In this document: positions 28,511-45,625 of the stretch, piece by piece
How the letters are laid out: every line of letters begins with the position of its first letter
Numbering within the stretch: position 1 is the stretch's first letter
Assembly: GCF_000802235.1 (NCBI RefSeq)
Contig: NZ_JTDL01000149.1
Coordinates: 1-64,000 of the forward strand
Origin: Sinomonas humi
GTDB taxonomy: Bacteria > Actinomycetota > Actinomycetes > Actinomycetales > Micrococcaceae
DNA length: 64,000 nucleotides
Direction: 5' to 3'
Translations under genes and position numbers: made by a program
Notes under the pieces: generated by a model
The model's input: the letters and a program-made list of their open reading frames with translations, nothing else
What the model was told of the DNA's origin: nothing
The model's database searches: none

Positions 28511-29364
28511 TCAGAGCTCCTGCGCGAAACGGCCCTCAAGCCGCCGGAAGGTGAATTGCCCGATCACGACCACCGCGAGAGATACTGCGAGGCCCACGGG
28601 GAGCCAAATGGTCACGAGGTGTGGCGGGAGCTCAGCCGTACCACTCGTGGTCGGATACCAGAATGCGTAATGGAAGATCTCCACCGCGATCGTTATCGGG
28701 TTGGCTTGATAGAACGCGAAGAAACCCGCTCCCAAGGTGTTGCGGACCTGGGTCCACACGTAGAGCACGGGCGACGCCCACGTGACCACCATCAGGAGGA
28801 GGTCGACGATGTTCTCGAAATCGCGGAAATACACGTTGACTGCCCCGAAGAACAGTCCAAGACCCGTTGCGAGCAGCGCCACAAGGATGAACCCGCACAC
28901 GGCGGCCGCCAGCTGCAGCAGCGACGGATGCCAACCCGAGAAGACGCACGCGACAATGAGCACCACGAGCTGCGGGAAGAAGTGCACCCCCGAAACCCAC
29001 ACCGAGGCGACGGGGAACAGTTCGCGAGGAAGATAGATCTTCTTGATCAGGTTCCCGTTGCCCACGATCGACCGGGCCGCGTTGCCGAGCGCCTCCGTGA
29101 AGAAGTTGATCAGCACGATTCCGGAGAAGAGGTAGACCGCGTAGTTTTCAGTGCCCTTGTTAAGGCCGAGGAACACACCCATGGCCAGATAGAACACGAT
29201 GAACTGGACGCCCGGCTTCACGTAGGACCAGAGCAGGCCAAGAACCGAGCCTCGGTAACGGACCTTGAGCTCCTTGCGCACGAGGAGCTTGAGCAGGAAT
29301 CGCGAACGGAAGGTGTCGGCCAGACCCGCTCCTACTCCGGGCCTGACCAACTGTTGAGCAGTAC

Positions 29365-29368
<4 letters not shown>
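28511..29368 (-). CDS. wzm: Polysaccharide ABC exporter permease (Wzm type)
   Basis: This 285-residue membrane protein of the ABC-2 family has six segments. LLVRKELKVRYRGSVLGLLWSYVKPGVQF is the usual amphipathic entry and first helix. It pairs with the adjacent ATPase to export polysaccharide, and the pair matches the mycobacterial galactan exporter (Rv3783/Rv3781). I chose the GTG at 29368, which overlaps the glfT2 stop in the GTGA style of this operon. A GTG at 29410, adding 14 residues inside the upstream gene, is also possible. Confidence 0.9.
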
Positions 29369-36743
<7,375 letters not shown>

Positions 36744-37134
36744 TGGCGAAGACCGGGCGTGAGAAAAGGAGGTAGAGCGCCGCAGCGGCCGGGACGAGGA
36801 TAAGTAGCCCGTAGAGGACGTATCCCCCGGACATGGTTGGGAGCCCGATGGTCCCAGCAAAGAGCTGGACGACCAACACGACTGAACGCGTCCACCGGTA
36901 GCCCCGCCACAGCAAAATGCCAGCGGCGCCGATTCCTGCACCCAGGACGATAAGGAGAACCATGGTGAAAACGGCCCCGCCAGGGGATACGTGCGCCTGC
37001 CCGGTGGCGAGTTCGACCGCGTACATTCCCGCGATGACCAAGAGCGCAAGTGCTTCGATGAGCACGAGCGCCACGAGGATCGTGAGCTGCGGGGGCTTGG
37101 ACGGACGCTGGTCCGAGGAGCTGGAAGACTGCAC

Positions 37135-37379
37135 AGGGCGAGACTACCCGGCACGGCGCATAAGCGATGCCAAGCGGGCGTCGCAGAAGCCTTCAGATGT
37201 GATGCATCCCTCGCTCTGCGGGCCCAAATCCTCCCTCTTCCCCCTTGTTTACACACAGTTAACGTGACAACCTTATTGGAGTTGACCGTGGGGCCCAGAT
37301 AAGGCCCCTTTGCTTTGGGACGCCTCGTGAAAAAGTTCACAAAGGCAGCGTCCCCCGGGAACGGAGTACTTCAAGAACC
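37135..37379. promoter_or_regulatory. Upstream region of whiB and of the small membrane gene
   Basis: This 245-bp divergent spacer is AT-richer near 37236-37285 (TTGTTTACACACAGTTAACGTGACAACC), the most likely place for the whiB promoter and regulator sites. GTTAAC is a perfect 6-bp palindrome, but no full known operator is recognised. Confidence 0.4.
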
Positions 37380-37628
37380 ATGGATTGGCGTGATCGTGCT
37401 GCATGCCTCGACAAGGATCCCGAGCTGTTCTTCCCCGTTGGGAATACCGGCCCGGCACTCCTCCAGATCGAGGAAGCCAAGAGCGTCTGCCGTCGATGCC
37501 CGGTGATCGACACGTGCCTCCAGTGGGCGCTCGAGTCTGGTCAGGACGCAGGGGTATGGGGCGGAATGAGCGAAGACGAGCGTCGGGCCCTCAAGCGCCG
37601 CGCCGCCCGGGCTCGCCGCGCCTCTTAG
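37380..37628 (+). CDS. whiB1: WhiB-family iron-sulfur regulator, WhiB1 type
   Basis: This 82-residue WhiB protein has the four [4Fe-4S] ligands Cys9, Cys37, Cys40 and Cys46, exactly the spacing of mycobacterial WhiB1. They are followed by GVWGGMSEDER (58-68), the beta-turn that contacts sigma-A region 4, and a C-terminal basic tail (RRALKRRAARARRAS) for DNA contact. WhiB1 is an essential NO-sensitive transcription regulator in mycobacteria. The neighbouring convergent gene encodes the PdtaS-type kinase, as in Mycobacterium (Rv3219/Rv3220c), which supports the whiB1 assignment. The ATG has GGAGT 13 bases upstream. Confidence 0.92.
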   Translation: MDWRDRAACLDKDPELFFPVGNTGPALLQIEEAKSVCRRCPVIDTCLQWALESGQDAGVWGGMSEDERRALKRRAARARRAS

Positions 37629-37681
37629 GGCCCCTAGCCTCCTCCTAAAGCCTTGAGCCAGGACCTCTGGCAGAACGCTTT

Positions 37682-37712
37682 CCGCCCGCCGCGCTCCGAG
37701 CCCGGCGGGCGG
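37682..37712. terminator. Terminator hairpin after whiB
   Basis: CCGCCCGCCG (37682-37691) pairs perfectly with CGGCGGGCGG (37703-37712) around an 11-base loop and is followed by TTCAGTTT. It lies in the gap between whiB and the convergent histidine kinase gene. The right arm and tail are also the first copy of the tandem repeat that follows. Confidence 0.65.
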
Positions 37713-37792
37713 TTCAGTTTAGGCCCGGCGGCCGGTTCAGTTTGGGCCCGGCGGCCGGTTCAGTTTGGGCCCGGCGGGCGGTTCAGTGTAGG
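37701..37792. repeat. Tandem repeat, 4 x 23 bp
   Basis: Four direct copies start at 37701, 37724, 37747 and 37770. The consensus is CCCGGCGGsCGGTTCAGTTT followed by rGG. Copies 2 and 3 are identical; copies 1 and 4 differ at two or three bases. Each copy repeats the right arm and T-rich tail of the terminator in front of it. The array ends 5 bp from the stop of the histidine kinase gene. There are no spacers, so it is not a CRISPR array. Confidence 0.95.
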
Positions 37793-37796
37793 GATG

Positions 37797-39269
37797 TCAG
37801 CTGTGGCCAGGTCGCAGCGTGATCGTCACTTCCGTGCCGCCACCAGCCCGTGGCCCCCAGTGGATGGATCCTCCCAGCTCGCTCGTCACGAGAGTACGAA
37901 CAATCTGGAGGCCCAAACCTTCGTGGCGGTTCTGCTGCTCAGGCATCCCCACGCCGTCGTCCGCGACCGTGACCTGCAGAGTCTCCTCACCCGAATCATC
38001 GACTCCGCGCCGCGCTATGAGCCATACGGTCCCAGAACGATCCTCCAGACCGTGTTCCACGGCGTTTGTGACGAGTTCGTTGATGACGAGCGCCAACGGA
38101 GTGGCTAAATCGCTCGGAAGGCCGCCGAATTCGCCCTCGCGTTCGGTCGCAACATGCTGATTTCCCGTGGCGACCTCCGCCGACAGGCGGAACTGGCGAT
38201 CGATCAGCTCGTCGAAATCGACATTCTGCGCGAGCCCCTGAGAAAGCGTCTCGTGGACTAGGGCGATCGTCGCGACACGGCGCATCGCCTGCTCGAGTCC
38301 CTGGCGCCCTTCCTCGCTCTTCATACGCCGCGATTGCATCCTCAAGAGGGCCGCGACCGTCTGCAGGTTGTTCTTCACTCGATGATGGATCTCACGGATC
38401 GTGGCGTCCTTGGTGACGAGCTCCATCTCGCGCCGGCGCAACTCAGAGACGTCACGGCACAAGACCAGCGCTCCGAAGCGCTCCCGCTCATCACGAAGCG
38501 GAATGGCGCGCAGCGAGAGGCTGACCCCACGCGATTCGATCTCGCTCCTCCACGGCATGCGCCCCGTCACCACGAGCGGAAGTGTCTCGTCGACCAGCCG
38601 ACGATCCTTGAGCAGATTGCTGGTGAGTTCGGCGAGGGACCGTCCCTCAAGTGAGTCGAAACCGCCCAGACGACGGAACGCAGAAACCCCGTTCGGGCTC
38701 GCATACTGGACGATGCCCTCAGCGTCGAGACGAATGAGGCCATCCCCCACGCGAGGTGCGCCTCGGCGAGAACCCGTGGGGGACGCGAAATCGGGCCAGA
38801 GCCCGAGAGTGCCCATCCGGAGGAGGTCGTAGGCACACTGGCGATAGGTGAGTTCGAGACGCGATGGCATGCGCGAGCTCGAGAGATCCATGTGGGAAGT
38901 GACAACCGCAAGCGTGCGCCCGTTCCGGACGAACGGGACGGCCTCGACGCGCAGGGCCATCTCCGAATTGAAACTTGTCTCGTGACTGCGCTCGATCGAC
39001 TGTGTTGTCCATGCGCGGTCGACGAGGGGCCTGAGGTCACCTCGGATCCGCTCCCCGACGATGTCCTCATGGAAGACCGTGTGCGTCGTCGATGGACGCA
39101 CGTGGGCCAAGGCGGTGTAGCCCTCGCTCGGATCCGGGAACCACAGTGCCAAATCCGCGAAGGCCAGGTCGGCCACGAGCTGCCAATCGCCGACGAGCAG
39201 ATGGAGCCACTCGGCGTCGCCTGGACCGAAATCAGCCTGCTCCCGGATCGTGTCCGTGAAGAGCGCCAC
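37797..39269 (-). CDS. pdtaS: PdtaS-type sensor histidine kinase
   Basis: A 490-residue cytosolic kinase with an N-terminal GAF-like domain (about 1-145), a PAS domain (about 180-290; GDGLIRLDAEGIVQYASPNGVSAFRRLG), a HisKA_2 segment with the phospho-His in TIREIHHRVKNNLQTVAALLRMQ, and an HATPase domain (LVINELVTNAVEHGL, VADDGVGMP, GLGLQIVRTLV). There is no membrane segment. PdtaS phosphorylates the antiterminator PdtaR, which binds RNA; pdtaR is not in this window. The start is GTG at 39269. It converges with whiB, as in mycobacteria. Confidence 0.92.
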   Translation of the reverse strand: MALFTDTIREQADFGPGDAEWLHLLVGDWQLVADLAFADLALWFPDPSEGYTALAHVRPSTTHTVFHEDIVGERIRGDLRPLVDRAWTTQSIERSHETSFNSEMALRVEAVPFVRNGRTLAVVTSHMDLSSSRMPSRLELTYRQCAYDLLRMGTLGLWPDFASPTGSRRGAPRVGDGLIRLDAEGIVQYASPNGVSAFRRLGGFDSLEGRSLAELTSNLLKDRRLVDETLPLVVTGRMPWRSEIESRGVSLSLRAIPLRDERERFGALVLCRDVSELRRREMELVTKDATIREIHHRVKNNLQTVAALLRMQSRRMKSEEGRQGLEQAMRRVATIALVHETLSQGLAQNVDFDELIDRQFRLSAEVATGNQHVATEREGEFGGLPSDLATPLALVINELVTNAVEHGLEDRSGTVWLIARRGVDDSGEETLQVTVADDGVGMPEQQNRHEGLGLQIVRTLVTSELGGSIHWGPRAGGGTEVTITLRPGHS

Positions 39270-39299
39270 GCTACCGCCTTGTCACTAGAGAAAGAACCA

Positions 39300-39327
39300 G
39301 CCGCGCGGGTGTCACCACCCGCGCGGC
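39300..39327 (-). terminator. Terminator of the glutamate dehydrogenase gene
   Basis: The 12-bp arms 39300-39311 and 39316-39327 (GCCGCGCGGGTG and its complement) enclose a 4-base loop. On the minus strand the hairpin follows the gdh stop by 18 bp and is followed by a T-rich run (GGTTCTTTCTC), the classical factor-independent form. Confidence 0.85.
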
Positions 39328-39345
39328 CTTCGACCTTCGCTGCGC

Positions 39346-42300
39346 CTAATGGCGCACAATCGACCGAAGCAGCCTCAATGCTACCGAGAGCGAAGCCATG
39401 TCGTCGCTCTCGAGGGCATTGACCTCTTGGAACATGGTCGACGCTCGGCTGAGCGATTCAGCGTTCTCGGCTTCCCAAGCAGCGAGCCGCTCCTCGGGCG
39501 ACTCCCCTGCCGGGGACATCTCCATGATCGACCTCGTCATGTCCGCGACCGTGCTGTAGAGGTCGTCGCGGAGAGCTGCCCTTGCGAGGGCCTGCCAGCG
39601 GTCCTTGCGCGGAAGGGCCGTGATTCGTTCAAGCAGCGCATCCACGTTGAACCGATCGAAGACGGTGTAGTAGACACCTGCGATTTCCTCGACCGTCTCC
39701 TCGGACGTCTGCGACAGCCGTGCGATGTCCAAGAGGGCGTAGCTCTCGAAAAGCTCGGCCCAGCGTTGGGCGAATTCCTCGGGAAGGCCCCATGACAAGC
39801 CCCGCTCGAGCCACTCCCGCACCCGGTCTGCATCCTGGCCGCGCAGGAAATCAAGGAGCCGCGAACGCAGCGCGTTCATCGTCGGGCCGTATTGCTCTAC
39901 GACCTCGCCGATGGTGTGATTGCCCGTGCCCTGATGAATGAGCCACCTGACTGTGCGGTCCAGCAGGCGCCGAATGTCGTGATGGATCGTGGTCCAGTGC
40001 TCAGTCGGGAACGACGCCGGGAGGCTGTTGACGGAGTCGATGAGCTCGTCGAGCTTGTAGACCTCGCGGAGGGCCACGAAGGCCTTGGCAACCGTGGCGT
40101 CCGTTGCGCTGGTCTCTTCGATCGCGCGGAACGCGAACGTGATCCCACCGATATTGACCATGTCATTCGCCACGATCGTCGCGATGATCTCGCGACGGAG
40201 TGGATGAAGGTCGAGCTCGTCCCCGAACCGCTCCCGAAGTTGAGCGGGAAAGTAGTTCCGCAGCGTGGCTTTGAACCAGGGGTCGTCGGCGAGGTCGCTC
40301 TCCCGCAACGACTCGGTGAGCTCGATCTTCGCGTAGGCGGCCAAGACAGACAGTTCTGGGGAAGTCAGGCCCTGGCCCTGCTCGAGTCGACGGTGAAGCT
40401 CAGCCGCCGTCGGGAGCGCCTCGAGCTCACGGTTGAGGTCCGCGTGAACCTCGAGCCAGTCCATCAACCGCTCGAGTGCCGGGCTCAATGGAGCGACGAG
40501 GGCCCGATCGTTGACGAGGAGGATGTTCTGATCGATGTTGTCTCGCAGTACCAGCTTGGCGACTTCGTCCGTCATCGAGGCCAGGAACTCGGCTCGTTCG
40601 TCCGCGCCGAGCTTACGCGCTGCAACCATGCGGTCGACGAAGATCTTGATGTTGACCTCGTGGTCGGAGCAGTCGACGCCGGCTGAGTTGTCGATCGCGT
40701 CCGTGTTGAGGATGACCCCCTGCAACGCAGCCTCAATACGACCCCGCTGGGTGAAGCCGAGGTTCCCGCCTTCGCCGACGACCTTGACGCGCAGGTCCCG
40801 TCCATCGACGCGAATCGCGTCATTGGCTTTGTCCCCGACCTGGGCGTTTGTTTCACTGCTCGCCTTGACGTATGTGCCGATCCCGCCGTTGTAGAGCAGG
40901 TCGACTGGCGCAAGGAGAATCGAACGCAGCAGTTCGTTGACACTCAGCTGCTTCATCCCCTCCGGGAGACCAAGTGCTTCCCTGACTTCCTCCGACACTG
41001 GGACCCACTTCGCCGTACGTGGGTACACACCGCCGCCGGTGCTGATCAGCTCCTTGTTGTAGTCGTCCCAGGACGAACGGGGAAGCTTGAAAAGCCGTTC
41101 CCGTTCGGCGAACGAAGTAGCTGGATCGGGATTCGGATCGAGGAATACGTGACGGTGGTCGAACGCCGCGACCAACCTGATGTGTTCCGAAAGCAGCATG
41201 CCGTTACCGAATACATCGCCAGACATGTCCCCCACGCCGACGACTGTGAAATCCTCGCTCTGGGTGTCGACGTCGAGCTCGCTGAAGTGCCGCTTGACCG
41301 ACTCCCACGCCCCACGGGCAGTGATGCCCATAGCCTTGTGGTCGTAGCCGACAGATCCGCCTGAGGCGAATGCATCGCCGAGCCAGAAACCGTACTCAGC
41401 CGAAATTCCGTTCGCGATATCCGAGAAGCTCGCGGTTCCCTTGTCCGCAGCAACGACGAGGTACGGGTCATCGTCGTCGTGCCGGACGATGCCCAACGGC
41501 GGGACGACGCTCTCGCCTTCCTCTGGCGTCGACACCCGATTGTCTGTCAGATCGAGCAGTCCGCGGATGAACGTCTTGTAGCTTTCGATGCCCTCGGCGA
41601 GCCATGCCGCCCGATCAAGGGAGGGGTTAGGGAGCCGCTTGGCGAAGAAACCGCCCTTGGCACCAGTCGGAACGATGACCGCGTTCTTGACCACCTGCGC
41701 CTTGACGAGGCCGAGAATCTCGGTCCGGAAGTCCTCACGGCGATCCGACCACCGAAGACCACCGCGCGCGACCTTGCCGAAGCGGAGGTGGACTCCCTCG
41801 ACGCGAGGCGAATAGACCCAGATCTCGAACATCGGCTTCGGCGACGGCAGGCCTTCGATCTCCGCCGGCCGGAGTTTGATGCTCAGGTAAGACTTGCCGA
41901 GGTAGTAGTTGGTCCTGAGCGAAGCCTCAATGAGGTTGATGAACGTCCGAAGAAGGCGGTCGGCGTCGAGCGTTGGCACCTGGTCGAGCGCCTCGGCGAG
42001 CTCCTCGCGGAGGCGCTCGATCGATGCCTCGCGCGTCTCCGCGCTGAGGCTGGGGTCGAACCGAGCCTCGAACAGTGCGACGAGACGCCGGGCCACCGCG
42101 GGGTTGGCGAGAAGCGTATCCGAGATGAACTCGAGCGAGTTCGTGTTGCCCATTTGCCGCATGTACTTCGCATAGCTGCGCAGAATCACAACCTGGCGCG
42201 AGCGCATTCCTTCACGCAGCACGAGCCGGTCCAATGAATCGGACTCGGTCTCCCCTGAAAGGGACAAGCTGAAGGAATCGGCAAGGAGCTCACCCGTGGC

Positions 42301-44211
42301 CAAAGGGTCGATGCCAGCCGGGTACTTGAGCCCAAGGTCGTAGAGGAAGAAGTCCCTCGCATCGGCGGTCTCGATCTCAAAGGGCTTCTCGTCGAGCACC
42401 TCGAGTCCCAGGTTGTGGAAGAACGGCAGAATCTGGCTCAGGCTCTTCGGCTCGAGGAGGTACAGCTTGACGCGAGCGTCTTCCTCGAGTTCCGCCCCGA
42501 CCCCCGCAGGTACGTAGACGCGGACGGATGGACGCTCGGCGAGCTCTTCGCCCTCCTCCTTCTCCGCGGCGGCCCGCTCCTGCGCGTACATCTCGAACCG
42601 TTCGATGTCTTCGAGAGCGTCCTCGATGCTGTAGTCCACGCGGTACGAGGCGGGGAACGCGTCCTGCCACACGGCCGCGAGGTGCTCGGCCTCGTCGAGG
42701 GGCCGATTCTCGTGCAGGGCTTGGGCGATCCCCTCTGCCCATGACCGAGTAGCCGTGACGAGCCGCTGCTCGAGCGCCACGGCGTCCGCGGAGGCGACGT
42801 CAGCGTTCTTGGGAAGGCGGATGCGGAAGTAAAGCCGAGCGAGGGCAGAATCGCTGAGGTGGGCGTCGTAGTCGATCTGATCCGAGTGGAATTCCCGCTC
42901 GAGCTCCGCCTCGATCCTCCGCCGAACAGCCGTGTTGTACCGATCCTTCGGCAGGTAGACGACTGCATTCATGAACCGTCCGTAGACGTCAGGACGGAGG
43001 AAGAGACGGGTGCGGCGCCTCTCCTGTAGGAGCTGAATCCGGGTGACCGTGTCGAAGAGCAGGTCCGCGTTCATCTGGAACAGCTCGTCGCGCGGGTAGG
43101 TCTCGAGGATCGCGAGGAGGTCTTTGCCTGAGTGGGAATCGGCCGGGAACCCGGAGCGGCGCATGACCGCTTCGATCTTGTCTTTGACGATCGGGACGCT
43201 ACTCGCTGACTGCGTGTAGGCCGAGGAAGCAAAGAGGCCGATGAATCGACGTTCTCCGTCGACCTTGCCCTGAGCATCAAAGCGCTTGATGCCGATGTAG
43301 TCGAGGTATGCGGGCCGATGCACGGTACTGCGCGAGTTCGCCTTCGTAATCACGAGCGCGCGCCGCTCGCGCGCATGCGCCTGACCCTCGGCCGTGAGGT
43401 GCTGAAGGGCGTGGGCGCCATCCCCCCGCAGCAAGCCGAGGCCACTGCCATCGACGAGCTCGAGGACGTCCTCACCGTTCTCCTTCTTGAGGTCGTATTC
43501 GCGGTACCCGAGGAACGTGAAGTTCCCGCCCTCGAGCCACTGCAGGAGCTCTTGAGTCGGTTTCAGGTCGGGAATGTCCTCGCCGCCGACGACATTGTCG
43601 AGGCCGCGAGCTATCTCGAGGGCCTTCGAGCGCATGGCTTGCCAATCGTCGACGGCTGCCCGCACGTCGGCGAGGACACGGAGCAGCCCCTCTCTGAGTT
43701 CGGTCTTGCGGGCACCCGGGACGCGGTCGATCTCAATAGCGATCCACGACTCCATATGGGTCACGAGGTCGCTATCCGCTACGAGATGGCTGAGTTTCGG
43801 GAGCGCAGCCGTGTCGCCGCTCGTGAGCCCCCACTGGGCCGGGACACGTTGGACCTCGACGAGAGAGCCCCCATTCCGCTGCCGAGTGACGACGAACATG
43901 GGGTGCACCACCAAATGGATTGCACAGCGTTCACGCACGAGTTCGGCGCTGACGGAGTCAACGAGGAAGGGCATGTCGTCCGTCACGATGTAGACGACGC
44001 TCCGGCCGCCCTCATCGACTACTTCGACCTTGGTCTCGCCCGGGCGTCTCTCCTCCGCTAGGGACCGGTGATGGCGAGCTCGCTGGGCAAGAGTGCTTGC
44101 CGGATACGACTGTCGGTCTTCTTCGGCGAGATGCTCGTAATAGTCCGCCAGGAAGCGGGCTTCCTGCTCGGCCGTGGGGAACGGTGTCTCCTGCGCGGTT
44201 CCGGTCGACAC
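39346..44211 (-). CDS. gdh: Large NAD-specific glutamate dehydrogenase
   Basis: This is the large (about 180 kDa) NAD-dependent glutamate dehydrogenase, which deaminates glutamate to 2-oxoglutarate. It has N-terminal ACT-like regulatory domains (EVVDEGGRSVVYIVTDDMPFLVDSV) and a catalytic core with PTGAKGGFFAKRLPNP (catalytic Lys region). The nucleotide-binding region is VGVGDMSGDVFGNGML. The chosen GTG at 44211 gives 1621 residues, the usual size in this group, and GGAGG lies 11 bases upstream. The frame is open to 44436, which would overlap the CpaE-like gene by 164 bp; other GTGs at 44304 and 44436 lack support. A strong terminator follows. Confidence 0.93.
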   Translation of the reverse strand: MSTGTAQETPFPTAEQEARFLADYYEHLAEEDRQSYPASTLAQRARHHRSLAEERRPGETKVEVVDEGGRSVVYIVTDDMPFLVDSVSAELVRERCAIHLVVHPMFVVTRQRNGGSLVEVQRVPAQWGLTSGDTAALPKLSHLVADSDLVTHMESWIAIEIDRVPGARKTELREGLLRVLADVRAAVDDWQAMRSKALEIARGLDNVVGGEDIPDLKPTQELLQWLEGGNFTFLGYREYDLKKENGEDVLELVDGSGLGLLRGDGAHALQHLTAEGQAHARERRALVITKANSRSTVHRPAYLDYIGIKRFDAQGKVDGERRFIGLFASSAYTQSASSVPIVKDKIEAVMRRSGFPADSHSGKDLLAILETYPRDELFQMNADLLFDTVTRIQLLQERRRTRLFLRPDVYGRFMNAVVYLPKDRYNTAVRRRIEAELEREFHSDQIDYDAHLSDSALARLYFRIRLPKNADVASADAVALEQRLVTATRSWAEGIAQALHENRPLDEAEHLAAVWQDAFPASYRVDYSIEDALEDIERFEMYAQERAAAEKEEGEELAERPSVRVYVPAGVGAELEEDARVKLYLLEPKSLSQILPFFHNLGLEVLDEKPFEIETADARDFFLYDLGLKYPAGIDPLATGELLADSFSLSLSGETESDSLDRLVLREGMRSRQVVILRSYAKYMRQMGNTNSLEFISDTLLANPAVARRLVALFEARFDPSLSAETREASIERLREELAEALDQVPTLDADRLLRTFINLIEASLRTNYYLGKSYLSIKLRPAEIEGLPSPKPMFEIWVYSPRVEGVHLRFGKVARGGLRWSDRREDFRTEILGLVKAQVVKNAVIVPTGAKGGFFAKRLPNPSLDRAAWLAEGIESYKTFIRGLLDLTDNRVSTPEEGESVVPPLGIVRHDDDDPYLVVAADKGTASFSDIANGISAEYGFWLGDAFASGGSVGYDHKAMGITARGAWESVKRHFSELDVDTQSEDFTVVGVGDMSGDVFGNGMLLSEHIRLVAAFDHRHVFLDPNPDPATSFAERERLFKLPRSSWDDYNKELISTGGGVYPRTAKWVPVSEEVREALGLPEGMKQLSVNELLRSILLAPVDLLYNGGIGTYVKASSETNAQVGDKANDAIRVDGRDLRVKVVGEGGNLGFTQRGRIEAALQGVILNTDAIDNSAGVDCSDHEVNIKIFVDRMVAARKLGADERAEFLASMTDEVAKLVLRDNIDQNILLVNDRALVAPLSPALERLMDWLEVHADLNRELEALPTAAELHRRLEQGQGLTSPELSVLAAYAKIELTESLRESDLADDPWFKATLRNYFPAQLRERFGDELDLHPLRREIIATIVANDMVNIGGITFAFRAIEETSATDATVAKAFVALREVYKLDELIDSVNSLPASFPTEHWTTIHHDIRRLLDRTVRWLIHQGTGNHTIGEVVEQYGPTMNALRSRLLDFLRGQDADRVREWLERGLSWGLPEEFAQRWAELFESYALLDIARLSQTSEETVEEIAGVYYTVFDRFNVDALLERITALPRKDRWQALARAALRDDLYSTVADMTRSIMEMSPAGESPEERLAAWEAENAESLSRASTMFQEVNALESDDMASLSVALRLLRSIVRH

Positions 44212-44272
44212 GGTGAAAATCGCCTCCAGAGGAACGAGTTCTGCGCTGCCGCGTTGCAGCGCTGACTCGAGC

Positions 44273-45625
44273 CTAGCGCGCTCCCCTGATGCCTGCCCTA
44301 GCACTTGGTACAGCGAATCTTCGTTTTCGTTGGACGGGCGAACAGACGAGGTCTGCGATGGCCCTCCGAACCGGACTTTGAGGCGCAGCTTCCAGCAGGG
44401 TCTGCCCGGCAAAAAGCGCCGCGTCCACCGTCTCACCTTCGAACGGAACTAGCCCGACTATGGGACGGGTAGGTCCGAAACGCTCCCAGGCCTCACGCAG
44501 AGCCCTGTCTGGGAAGCGTCCCAGAGCACTCCTCCTGACCTTGTTGAAGACAATGTCCGGGGCGGCGCTAGGAACTGCAGCAGCCAATTCATCGATGGAA
44601 CGAACAAGCCGAGGCATGCCAATGGTGTCGGCCGAGCCTACTGCTACGATCCGATCCGCCATTTCAAGCACGCGAAGCGTCACGGCATTTCGCCGAGGCG
44701 CCATGGTGTCGAAGGAGAGCTCCTCGTCCGCTTCGAGACAGAACCCAACATCGACCACGACTTCATCCGCCGCGCGACGTGAGGCCTCGAGCACGGCTGA
44801 CAGGGAGGCGGCGCGCAGCTCGTTCCAACGGTCAGCCCTCGTGACGCCTGTGAGCACCCGAAGCTCTCCGCCCTGGGTGACGACCGGCACGGCGAGCTGC
44901 TCAAGGCTGTGAGCGTCGAGCTGACCTTGATCCGCGAGCCGGCACGCCTGGGCGAGGCCCGCAGACTCATCGAGCAGTCCGAGGTGCGGCGCAACGCTCG
45001 GTCCGTACGTGTCCGCATCGACGAGGATCACCTTCCGGTTCTGCGCTACGAGCTCGGCCGCCGCGTTTACGGCAAGCGTCGTGCACCCCGGAGAGCCGAT
45101 GGGTCCCCAGAACGCGAGGATCCCGCCGTGCCTCGCGCCCGGTTCATCGACCGCCGGTTGGCCCGGTGCCGTCGGACCTTGAGCCTCACGGTGAGACCGG
45201 GCTCCGGAGGGCACCCCCGGGAAGGCGCCGGCGAGGGAAAAAGAAGAAGGCCGCCTCGCGTCAGCGCTTGCCGACTTGACTGCATGGTCGGCCGCGACGG
45301 CAACAAGCTCCTCGAACTGTTCGGCTGCAACATCGACGGGAGCGGCGAAGGCGCCTAACCCCTCGAGTCTGCGTCTCTCACCGTCGTCGTCTGATAGGCC
45401 GACGGTACCCACGCCGACGGCGAGGAGCCGGTCTACGAGCGTCATGGTGACTTCGTCTGTGCCGCCAGCCACCACCGCGACTCGAGCCGCTCCGCTCTGG
45501 CAGGCGGCTATCAGCTCCGCGAGTTCGTCGCATTCCCGGACGACGGTGACGGAGCTGCCGCTTTGGTTGACCCGCTCACCCACCTCGCTGAAGTCCCTGC
45601 CGATGACCGCTATGGGAAGCCTCAT
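44273..45625 (-). CDS. CpaE/TadZ-like MinD-family ATPase
   Basis: The 450-residue protein has an N-terminal receiver-like domain (MRLPIAVIGRDFSEVGERVN, about 1-110), a variable linker, and a MinD/ParA-like domain from about 190. Its P-loop reads FWGPIGSPGCTTLAVNAAAELV: the usual KGGxGKT lysines are absent, but Gly spacing and CTT are kept. KVILVDADTYGPSVAPHLG is the Walker A' strand, and VVDVGFCLE replaces Walker B. Similar atypical sites occur in TadZ/CpaE proteins that place pilus machines. Here no TadA, TadB or pilin gene is visible. The ATG overlaps the stop of the SAF-domain gene, so the two are coupled. Confidence 0.78.
   Translation of the reverse strand: MRLPIAVIGRDFSEVGERVNQSGSSVTVVRECDELAELIAACQSGAARVAVVAGGTDEVTMTLVDRLLAVGVGTVGLSDDDGERRRLEGLGAFAAPVDVAAEQFEELVAVAADHAVKSASADARRPSSFSLAGAFPGVPSGARSHREAQGPTAPGQPAVDEPGARHGGILAFWGPIGSPGCTTLAVNAAAELVAQNRKVILVDADTYGPSVAPHLGLLDESAGLAQACRLADQGQLDAHSLEQLAVPVVTQGGELRVLTGVTRADRWNELRAASLSAVLEASRRAADEVVVDVGFCLEADEELSFDTMAPRRNAVTLRVLEMADRIVAVGSADTIGMPRLVRSIDELAAAVPSAAPDIVFNKVRRSALGRFPDRALREAWERFGPTRPIVGLVPFEGETVDAALFAGQTLLEAAPQSPVRRAIADLVCSPVQRKRRFAVPSARAGIRGAR

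Noticed and set aside
37701-37792. CRISPR array
   Set aside because: The four 23-bp units are directly adjacent with no spacers, and no cas genes are nearby.
44212-44436. Longer start of the glutamate dehydrogenase, overlapping the CpaE-like gene
   Set aside because: The extra 75 residues do not resemble the family start. The GTG at 44211 has GGAGG and gives the expected length.
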